From: Nitrospirota bacterium
Lineage (GTDB): Bacteria; Nitrospirota; Nitrospiria; Nitrospirales; Nitrospiraceae
Reading direction: 5' to 3'
Length of the DNA stretch: 5,383 nucleotides
Assembly (NCBI GenBank): GCA_005877535.1
Contig: VBOM01000319.1
Span: 1-5,383, forward strand
Numbering within the stretch: position 1 is the stretch's first letter; every line of letters begins with the position of its first letter. The position numbers and the translations under genes are program-made. Under the pieces are notes generated by a model. That model saw only the letters and a list, made by a program, of their open reading frames with translations. It made no database searches and was not told the origin of the DNA. This document shows, piece after piece, positions 1 through 4,882 of this stretch.

Positions 1-36
1 CCAACCTTGAATACGATCGTGGACGGGATTGCCTAG
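1..36 (+). CDS. C-terminal tail of an unidentified upstream gene (partial)
   Basis: Read from base 1, the first frame gives eleven codons, PTLNTIVDGIA, and then a TAG stop at 34-36. The second frame stops almost at once. The third stays open past this point into the next gene, so the assignment rests on position and on the lack of a better option. The tail is too short to name. Its closeness to a TCA-type cluster on the same strand makes a related metabolic gene plausible, but that is a guess. Confidence 0.4.
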   Translation, partial: PTLNTIVDGIA

Positions 37-52
37 GGAAGCTGAAACAGCC

Positions 53-104
53 GTTAGGGGTGAGGCGTGAGGCGGAAGGGGTTGAAAGAACCCCTCACGC
101 CTCA
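53..104 (+). repeat. Leader hairpin made of 7-base repeats, just upstream of the iron-sulfur subunit
   Basis: Consecutive heptamers GTTAGGG, GTGAGGC, GTGAGGC, GGAAGGG and GTTGAAA run from 53 to 87. The segment TGAGGCGTGAGG at 61-72 is the exact reverse complement of CCTCACGCCTCA at 93-104, giving a perfect 12-bp stem around a 20-base loop. Inside or instead of it, GGGGTT at 78-83 can pair with AACCCC at 89-94. The stem ends where the ribosome binding site AAGAAGG (104-110) begins, so the structure could affect initiation on the following gene. No U-tract follows, so it is not a standard intrinsic terminator. The structure is seen in the sequence; a regulatory role is inferred. Confidence 0.65.
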
Positions 105-115
105 AGAAGGAAACA

Positions 116-829
116 ATGGCCCAAGAAGACAGAGAAAACATCATCGATCAGCCGGAAGTCCTCCGGCACAAGATGATCACTATCGAGATTGCCGGCAAGA
201 AGTACGAAGTGCCGGAGGGGATCACGATCATTAAGGCCTTGTGGTACTCGGGTCAGGAAGTCGTCCGCGGGGCTGGCTGTCTTGGCGGGTTCTGCGGCGC
301 CTGCGCGGCCTATTATCGGACCAAGGACGACCCTAAAGTGAGGACCTGCCTGGCCTGCCAAATGGCGGTGCAAGACGGCATGTCCATCACGATGATGTCG
401 CCGTTTCCAGCCAGGAAGGCCACCTACGACATTCAGACGCTCAAAGATCCGAAACAAGACCTCTTCAATCTCTATCCTGAAGCGCCGCTCTGCCGAAACT
501 GCAACGCCTGTACCGAAGCCTGCCCGCAGAAGATCGATGTGCGGGAGGGAGTCTGGAAGGCCGTGTTCGGGGATTTCAAGAGCATGTCCGAGATGTTCAT
601 GGATTGCGTGATGTGTGGCATGTGCGCGCCAGTCTGCATTGCGGACATCGCTCCCAATCTCGTGGCCTTGTATGTGAGCCGGGCGCAGGGGGCTCATTTC
701 ACCGAGAAACCTCTGGGCCTGGATACGCGCATCAAGGAAATCCAGGACGGCCGTTTCAACGACGAGTGGACCAAGATCCTCAAGATGACTGAAAAAGAAC
801 TGGCCGATCATTGCGCAACCGTCAAGTGA
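116..829 (+). CDS. Fumarate reductase/succinate dehydrogenase-type iron-sulfur subunit
   Basis: A 237-residue protein expected to pass electrons between an external donor or acceptor and the FAD of the next gene's product. Residues about 20-100 form a plant-type ferredoxin domain with 2Fe-2S ligands C55, C60, C63 and C78 (C81 is a nearby alternative). Two cluster motifs follow: C126-x2-C129-x2-C132-x3-C136-Pro and C164-x2-C167-x2-C170-x3-C174. In Escherichia coli FrdB the last motif lacks one cysteine and holds 3Fe-4S. Here all eight cysteines are present, so two 4Fe-4S clusters are likely, as in the N-terminal half of thiol:fumarate reductase TfrB. No CCG (HdrB-like) domain, signal peptide or membrane segment is seen. 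The ATG at 116 follows AAGAAGG at 104-110 with good spacing. The flavoprotein gene lies 96 bases downstream. The symbol frdB or sdhB would fit, but the direction of catalysis cannot be read from sequence. Confidence 0.9.
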   Translation: MAQEDRENIIDQPEVLRHKMITIEIAGKKYEVPEGITIIKALWYSGQEVVRGAGCLGGFCGACAAYYRTKDDPKVRTCLACQMAVQDGMSITMMSPFPARKATYDIQTLKDPKQDLFNLYPEAPLCRNCNACTEACPQKIDVREGVWKAVFGDFKSMSEMFMDCVMCGMCAPVCIADIAPNLVALYVSRAQGAHFTEKPLGLDTRIKEIQDGRFNDEWTKILKMTEKELADHCATVK

Positions 830-853
830 GGCCCCATTGGTTGGTAATCAAAT

Positions 854-893
854 GTCAATGGTGGGAAATTCGTCACATGCTCCCACGATTAAC
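854..893 (+). repeat. Inverted repeat in the gap between the iron-sulfur and flavoprotein genes
   Basis: GTCAATGGTGGGA at 854-866 pairs with TCCCACGATTAAC at 881-893 in 11 of 13 positions around a 14-base loop. GTCAAT at 854-859 can instead pair with ATTGAC at 909-914, close to the next start codon, so two alternative folds exist. There is no U-run after the stem, so I do not call it a terminator. Confidence 0.45.
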
Positions 894-896
894 CTT

Positions 897-924
897 TGAT
901 GAATGACGATTGACGGATTGAAGC
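897..924 (+). repeat. Four degenerate 7-base repeats before the flavoprotein start
   Basis: Four consecutive heptamers, TGATGAA, TGACGAT, TGACGGA and TTGAAGC, lead directly up to the ATG at 926. The tract occupies the place where a ribosome binding site should lie, and only a weak GGA (915-917) or GAAG (920-923) is available. It uses a different unit from the other gaps but the same 7-base period. Confidence 0.5.
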
Positions 925-925
925 A

Positions 926-2506
926 ATGGACATCCACGCCCTTCAACAGATTGTGCACAGGACGCGGGACGCTCGACGCAAACAGACACTTCACAAATTC
1001 TCTCCAGCGGATCGTGATCAACTGATCCACAAATATCATCCTGATTTTCGTGAGCGAGCCTATCGTCCCATCCGCTTCGGTCCCAATGAAGGAGATAAGA
1101 CTGTTGTTGAGCTGGCGACATTGCTGGAGGGGGATAGCCCGATTGCCAACGGGTTCGATCTGACGGCTGACTACACGACCGACGTCCTGGTGGTGGGTGG
1201 CGGCGGTGCCGGCTGTGCGGCGGCACTCCATGCGCATACGGCTGGTGCCAAGGTCATCCTGGCTACGAAGCTCCGTCTCGGCGACTCCAACAGCGTGATG
1301 GCTCAAGGGGGCATGCAGATTTCGGTAGCGCCCGAGGACTCGCCCGTCACCCACTTCGTGGATACGCTGAAGGGCGGCCACATGCAGAATGACCATCAAC
1401 TGCTCAAGGTGATGGTCGAAGAAGGTCCCTCGATCGCGAAATGGCTGTTGAGCCTGGGTGTGCTGTTCGATCGTGATGGGGACGGCAACCTCCATGTGAA
1501 AAAAGGCGGCGGGAGTTCGAAGCCTCGCCTCCTGACCTGTTCAGACTATACCGGCCTTGAAATCATGCGGGTGCTCAAGGACGAGGTGCTGAATCAGAAC
1601 ATCCAGTTACTCGAGTTCTGCGCCGCGGTCGAGCTCACGAGTGACGAGAAGGGGAACTGCAGCGGCGCGATTTTGAAAGACCTCGACAACCATCGGCACG
1701 TCGTCGTGGCCGCCAAGTCCGTCATTCTGGCGACCGGCGGGATCGGCCGGCTCCACATTCAGGGATTCCCGACCAGCAATCACTACGGTGCGACCGGCGA
1801 CGGGCTGTGCTTGGCCTATCGGCTGGGCGCGAAACTCATGCACATCGATACGTTCCAGTATCACCCCTCCGGTGCGGTCTATCCCGAGCAGCTCATCGGG
1901 GCGTTGGTGACAGAGGGCATTCGATCCGAGGGCGGACATCTGGTCAATGCGAAGGGTGAACGGTTCGTCAATGAATTGGATACTCGCGACGTCGTATCCT
2001 CCTCGATTATCCGGGAATGTGAAGAGGGGCGCGGCATCCGCACGATGTCCGGGCGCATCGGCGTCTGGCTCGACACCCCGCTCCTCGATGCCGAACATGG
2101 CCCCGGCACCGTGGAGAAGCATTTTCCCGCGATGATGATGCAGTTCGAACGATTCGGCATCGATATCAGCAAAGACCCCGTGTTGATCTATCCGACGCTG
2201 CACTACCAGAATGGTGGCGTGAAGATTGATACCAATTCCGAAACCAATGTGAAACATCTCTTCGTCGCGGGTGAGGCCTCCGGCGGATTGCACGGACGCA
2301 ATCGATTGATGGGCAATTCGCTCCTCGACCTGATGGTCTTTGGAAAACGGTCTGGGCTGACGGCCGCAGCCCGTATCGCTGGCATGCCGCAAGGGAAGTT
2401 GACGGTCGATCATCTGAAGGGGTTCCGTGCCGAGGCCAAGAAGCAGGGCAGTGTGAGCGGAGTCGTGTCGCCCATGATCCTGCCGGCGTATACGAGAAAG
2501 GAGTAG
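926..2506 (+). CDS. Fumarate reductase/succinate dehydrogenase-type flavoprotein subunit, non-covalent FAD form
   Basis: A 526-residue catalytic subunit interconverting fumarate and succinate. After an N-terminal stretch of about 85 residues comes the FAD-binding GGGGAG at 91-96. The family's covalent-FAD histidine, in the RSHTVAAQGG-type motif, is N122 here (DSNSVMAQGG), so FAD should bind non-covalently. Substrate-site residues are kept: H313 (QYHPSG), T329-E330, catalytic R354 (TRD motif), H426 (HYQNGG) and R460 (GRNRL). After R460 only 66 residues remain, against about 210 in E. coli FrdA, so the C-terminal helical domain is missing; in this respect the protein resembles flavocytochrome c-type fumarate reductases. 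No signal peptide, Tat motif or anchor gene is visible, which suggests a soluble cytoplasmic enzyme with the upstream iron-sulfur subunit. The ATG at 926 has a weak ribosome binding site, but no later start preserves the FAD motif with a sensible lead-in. L-aspartate oxidase is less likely given the partner gene. Confidence 0.9.
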   Translation: MDIHALQQIVHRTRDARRKQTLHKFSPADRDQLIHKYHPDFRERAYRPIRFGPNEGDKTVVELATLLEGDSPIANGFDLTADYTTDVLVVGGGGAGCAAALHAHTAGAKVILATKLRLGDSNSVMAQGGMQISVAPEDSPVTHFVDTLKGGHMQNDHQLLKVMVEEGPSIAKWLLSLGVLFDRDGDGNLHVKKGGGSSKPRLLTCSDYTGLEIMRVLKDEVLNQNIQLLEFCAAVELTSDEKGNCSGAILKDLDNHRHVVVAAKSVILATGGIGRLHIQGFPTSNHYGATGDGLCLAYRLGAKLMHIDTFQYHPSGAVYPEQLIGALVTEGIRSEGGHLVNAKGERFVNELDTRDVVSSSIIRECEEGRGIRTMSGRIGVWLDTPLLDAEHGPGTVEKHFPAMMMQFERFGIDISKDPVLIYPTLHYQNGGVKIDTNSETNVKHLFVAGEASGGLHGRNRLMGNSLLDLMVFGKRSGLTAAARIAGMPQGKLTVDHLKGFRAEAKKQGSVSGVVSPMILPAYTRKE

Positions 2507-2582
2507 CGAGACAGGCGCGAAGCGCGAGAAAAGCGGGACATGGCAGAAGTGTCACCCGTCCCGCCTTTCGCGCGAGTCTCGC
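2506..2582 (+). repeat. Long imperfect hairpin between flavoprotein gene and sucC
   Basis: The 17-base arm 2523-2539 (CGCGAGAAAAGCGGGAC) pairs with 2558-2574 in 15 of 17 positions around an 18-base loop. Outside it GCGAGAC at 2506-2512 is the exact reverse complement of GTCTCGC at 2576-2582. The structure starts at the last base of the flavoprotein stop codon and ends ten bases before the sucC ribosome binding site. No T-run follows the stem, so a rho-independent terminator is unlikely. An mRNA-processing or stabilising structure, or a REP-like element, would fit. Confidence 0.65.
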
Positions 2583-2591
2583 TCGTCACGC

Positions 2592-2598
2592 GGAAGGA
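2592..2598 (+). promoter_or_regulatory. Ribosome binding site deciding the sucC start
   Basis: GGAAGGA lies five bases 5' of the ATG at 2603. The frame is open further upstream to an ATG at 2540, but that start lies within the loop of the hairpin and lacks a good site. The protein from 2603 begins MNVHEFQAKQLF, matching the known SucC N-terminus (E. coli MNLHEYQAKQLF). Confidence 0.75.
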
Positions 2599-2602
2599 AA
2601 AC

Positions 2603-3475
2603 ATGAACGTTCATGAGTTTCAGGCGAAGCAGTTGTTTGGGCAGTTCGGGATTCCGGTTCCGCGCGGGAAAGAGATTACTTCGCCCGAGGCAGGAGCGGC
2701 CTGGGCGGCAGAACTCAATACCCCGGTCTTTGTCGTCAAGGCGCAGATCCATGCAGGCGGTCGAGGCAAAGCCGGTGGCGTCAAAATTACGAAGGACAAG
2801 GCGGCTGTTCCAGGACTGGTCAAGGACCTGATCGGCAAGACGCTCATCACGCACCAAACCGGCCCGAAAGGCCGAGAGGTCCGTCGCCTCCTGATCGAAG
2901 AAGGGGCCGGGATTGCCAAGGAATTGTATGTGAGCATCCTCGTCGATCGTGATAGCGGGTGGCCTGTGTTTATCGCGAGTACAGAGGGCGGGATGGAGAT
3001 CGAAGTAGTTGCCGCTCAGACGCCGGAGAAGATCATCCGGGAAGCGATCGACCCGGCTGTCGGGTTTCAGTCGTACAACGGGCGAAACATCGCCTTCGCG
3101 CTCGGGCTTCCTGCCATGGAACCGGCCGCCGTGACCCCCTTCATCCAGATGCTGGGGAACCTCTATCGCCTGTTCATGGACAAGAATGCGGCCATGGTTG
3201 AGATCAATCCGCTGGTCATCACCAGCGACAAGAAACTCATCGCACTGGACGGCAAGGTTTCGTTCGACGATAACGCGCTGTTCAGGCATGCCGATGTGCA
3301 GCAGATGCGCGACCTGCACGAAGAAGACCCGCTCGAGATCGAAGCGGGAGAAAATAATCTGAATTACATTAAGCTCGATGGGAACATCGGCTGCATGGTG
3401 AATGGCGCGGGTCTTGCCATGGCGACGATGGACGTCATCAAGCTGGCGGGCAGCGAGCCGCGGCCAAAGAAGTGA
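2603..3475 (+). pseudogene. sucC: Succinyl-CoA synthetase beta subunit, 5' part of a broken gene
   Basis: SucC binds the nucleotide and, with SucD, interconverts succinyl-CoA plus ADP and phosphate with succinate, CoA and ATP. This frame codes for 290 residues against about 388 in E. coli. The ATP-grasp domain is complete, with the nucleotide-binding stretch VKAQIHAGGRGKAGGVK, ASTEGGMEIE, and the metal-site region EINPLVIT followed by LDGK. The CoA-ligase domain begins normally ([20 protein letters not shown]) but breaks off after AGSEP with the foreign ending RPKK and a TGA at 3473-3475. The conserved DVGGGA and NIFGGI-RCD segments that should follow are absent, and the genuine C-terminus resumes in another frame. 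A protein made from this frame lacks most of the subunit's CoA-ligase domain and is probably inactive. It is either a real deletion or an assembly collapse. The similar citryl-CoA synthetase CcsA is less likely, given the close match to SucC along the whole length. Confidence 0.88.
3457..3464. other. Deletion junction in sucC, at an 8-base palindrome
   Basis: The 5' frame is SucC-like through the codons for GSEP (ending at 3460) and the 3' frame is SucC-like from about 3460. The join therefore falls within a few bases of GCCGCGGC at 3457-3464. Recombination or read collapse between short GC-rich matches would produce this outcome. The exact break cannot be set without an intact homologue. Confidence 0.6.
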
Positions 3476-3627
3476 AGATCAACGTGCCGTTGGTCGTCAG
3501 ACTGCAGGGGACGAATGCAGACGAAGGCCGCAAGTTGTTGGCCGAGTCCGGCCTCAAGCTTGAAGTGGCCAACGATCTGTGGGAAGCGGCGCAAAAAATT
3601 GTGAAGTTGACTGGAAAAGCGGCGTGA
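3460..3627 (+). pseudogene. sucC: Succinyl-CoA synthetase beta subunit, 3' part in a shifted frame
   Basis: Read from 3460 in a frame different from that of the 5' part, 55 codons encode [20 protein letters not shown] and onward through [20 protein letters not shown] to the end GKAA and a TGA at 3625-3627. This matches the SucC C-terminus (E. coli AEVGVNVPVVVRLEGNNA onward) and ends where a SucC should end. Compared with E. coli, about 50 residues are missing between the two parts. Restoring the frame needs a lost segment of length 1 modulo 3, for example 151 bases. No start codon with a ribosome binding site precedes this piece, so it is not expected to be translated on its own. Confidence 0.85.
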
Positions 3628-3632
3628 AGAGT

Positions 3633-3732
3633 GGGGAGCGACAGGGTTGAGTCCCTTTTGCTCCCGGAGCGCGCACGGTGAAGCAGTGCTCGCTCGACGG
3701 CCGCAGTCAGGGCCTCAATCCTGTCGCTCCCC
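3633..3732 (+). repeat. Nested palindromic element of about 100 bases between sucC and sucD
   Basis: GGGGAGCGACAGGGTTGAG at 3633-3651 pairs with CTCAATCCTGTCGCTCCCC at 3714-3732 along all 19 positions, with one G-T (G-U in RNA) pair. CCC at 3653-3655 continues the stem with GGG at 3710-3712. Inside, GAGCGCGCAC at 3667-3676 pairs with GTGCTCGCTC at 3686-3695 in 9 of 10 positions around a 9-base loop. The element begins five bases after the sucC stop and ends about 50 bases before sucD. No T-run follows. It could be a REP or MITE-like palindrome, an RNA-stability element, or an attenuating structure. Confidence 0.75.
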
Positions 3733-3784
3733 TGGGGAAGTTTTCCAGCAATGAGGGAGCGAGTGGAAGAAAGAAGAGGGAACT

Positions 3785-4657
3785 GTGAGCATTTTGGTCA
3801 ATAAGAATACGCGGGTGGTGGTGCAGGGTATTACGGGCAAGGAAGGCTCGTTCCATGCGACTCAGTGCAAGGCCTACGGGACGCAGGTCGTCGCGGGGGT
3901 GACGCCTGGTAAGGCCGGACAGGAGGTCGAGGGCATTCCGGTCTTCAATACGGTGCGCGATGCGATCAAGAAGACCCAGTGCGACGCCTCGTTAATCTTT
4001 GTACCCCCGCCGTTCTGCGCCGACGCGATCCTGGAGGCCGCCGATGCCGGCATCAAGCTCGTGATCTGTATTACCGAGGGGATCCCGGTTAATGACATGG
4101 TCAAGGTCAAGCGGGCGCTCCGTGGCCGCGACGTCCGCCTCGTCGGACCGAACTGCCCAGGCGTCATTACGGTCGATGAAGCGAAGATCGGCATCATGCC
4201 GGGCTTCATTCATAAGAAGGGTGTCGTGGGCGTCGTGTCGCGCAGCGGGACCCTCACCTACGAAGCAGTGCATCAGCTCTCGACGCTTGGGTTGGGTGAA
4301 ACGACTTGTGTCGGCATCGGCGGCGACCCTGTCAATGGAACAGGCTTCGTCGATGTGCTGGCGTTGTTCGAGAAAGATCACGAGACTCAGGCGATCGTGA
4401 TGATCGGCGAGATCGGCGGCGATGCGGAAGAAAAAGCCGCTGAGTTCATTAAAAAGAACGTCAAGAAGCCGGTCATCAGCTTCATTGCCGGGATCACGGC
4501 CCCGCCAGGGCGCCGCATGGGCCATGCCGGCGCCATCATTTCCGGTGGGAAAGGCACTGCGGCAGAAAAGATGAAGGCGCTCGAAGCGGCTGGCGTAAGG
4601 GTGGTGAAGAATCCTGCCGAGATCGGGAATGCAGTGAAGGTTGCGCTGGGGCGGTAA
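3785..4657 (+). CDS. sucD: Succinyl-CoA synthetase (succinate-CoA ligase), alpha subunit
   Basis: A complete 290-residue SucD, matching the usual length (E. coli about 289). It carries the CoA-binding Rossmann domain and the phosphohistidine, and pairs with SucC in the cytoplasm to interconvert succinyl-CoA and succinate with nucleotide phosphorylation. Visible motifs are the CoA-binding start [13 protein letters not shown] (12-24), VTPGKAG (39-45), FVPPPF (72-77), ITEGIP (96-101), GPNCPGVIT (121-129), SRSGTLTYE (152-160), GIGGDP (177-182), GEIGG (208-212) and the active-site GHAGAI, in which H247 should be the phosphorylated histidine. The GTG start at 3785 gives [18 protein letters not shown], as in E. 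coli (MSILIDKNTKVICQGFTG), and follows AGAGGG at 3775-3780. The gene is intact although its partner sucC just upstream is broken, which favours a recent lesion or an assembly fault. Confidence 0.96.
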   Translation: MSILVNKNTRVVVQGITGKEGSFHATQCKAYGTQVVAGVTPGKAGQEVEGIPVFNTVRDAIKKTQCDASLIFVPPPFCADAILEAADAGIKLVICITEGIPVNDMVKVKRALRGRDVRLVGPNCPGVITVDEAKIGIMPGFIHKKGVVGVVSRSGTLTYEAVHQLSTLGLGETTCVGIGGDPVNGTGFVDVLALFEKDHETQAIVMIGEIGGDAEEKAAEFIKKNVKKPVISFIAGITAPPGRRMGHAGAIISGGKGTAAEKMKALEAAGVRVVKNPAEIGNAVKVALGR

Positions 4658-4669
4658 GTATAAACTCAC

Positions 4670-4704
4670 GTCGTTCGTGAAGCGTCGTTCGTCTCTCGTC
4701 CGAA
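4670..4704. repeat. Five degenerate 7-base repeats after sucD
   Basis: Five units in register are GTCGTTC, GTGAAGC, GTCGTTC, GTCTCTC and GTCCGAA. Two units are identical, and all begin with GT. The tract starts 12 bases after the sucD stop. Confidence 0.7.
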
Positions 4705-4759
4705 GAACAGAGCATATGGCTGATAACATGTGTAGAAAAACAAAACTTTCTTTGTTTGT

Positions 4760-4821
4760 GCCATACGCTATTAGCCATTAGCCATACGCTCTTCTCTCCT
4801 GCTATTCGCTATCGGCTCTGC
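4760..4821. repeat. Second tract of degenerate 7-base repeats upstream of the radical-SAM/B12-type gene
   Basis: Units in register from 4760 are GCCATAC, GCTATTA, GCCATTA, GCCATAC and GCTCTTC. After one pyrimidine-rich block and a one-base phase change come GCTATTC, GCTATCG and GCTCTGC (from 4801, 4808 and 4815; the middle unit ends at 4814). Nearly all units follow a GC(C/T)-type pattern. It resembles the short tandemly repeated heptamer families described in cyanobacteria in style, not in sequence. Confidence 0.7.
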
Positions 4822-4882
4822 TCTCCCGTGAGCCAAGTTATTTCCCTTCTTCTCCCAGGTCATTCGTGTTAGGGTGATTTTA

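Larger units (their letters stand above)
4658..4882. other. Intergenic region between sucD and the radical-SAM/B12-type gene
   Basis: These 225 bases contain no convincing small gene. They hold two tracts of 7-base repeats (4670-4704 and 4760-4821), an AT-only hairpin (AAACAAA 4738-4744 with TTTGTTT 4751-4757) and a weak GGCTC/GAGCC stem (4814-4818 with 4830-4834). No strong terminator and no confident sigma-70 promoter is visible. The length and the change of function suggest a transcription-unit boundary here. Confidence 0.5.

Noticed and set aside
95..811. Long minus-strand open frame across the iron-sulfur subunit gene
   Set aside because: It lies antisense to a clear gene with diagnostic cysteine motifs, its translation shows no recognisable family, and GC-rich coding DNA often leaves such frames open.
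848..1495. Minus-strand open frame of 215 codons over the gap and the start of the flavoprotein gene
   Set aside because: It is antisense to the conserved FAD-binding region, has no recognisable motif, and behaves like the other minus-strand frames at 1607-2413, 2552-3319 and 3992-4729, all shadows of real genes.
2540..2602. Upstream ATG giving sucC 21 extra N-terminal residues
   Set aside because: The SucC family begins at the MNVHEFQAKQ sequence, a strong ribosome binding site precedes the ATG at 2603, and the extra codons lie inside the intergenic hairpin.
3455..3480. Programmed ribosomal frameshift joining the two parts of sucC
   Set aside because: There is no slippery heptamer, and about 50 conserved residues are absent from both frames, so a frameshift alone would not restore a normal protein.
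2603..4657. ATP-citrate lyase or citryl-CoA synthetase instead of succinyl-CoA synthetase
   Set aside because: Both proteins match SucC and SucD from the first residues, SucD has the standard length of 290, and no citrate-lyase-type fusion or extension is present.
4738..4757. Rho-independent terminator after sucD
   Set aside because: The AAACAAA/TTTGTTT stem has only one G-C pair and is not followed by a T-run, so it would be too weak.
4760..4821. CRISPR array
   Set aside because: The repeat is 7 bases, contiguous and degenerate, with no spacers of regular length and no cas genes nearby.
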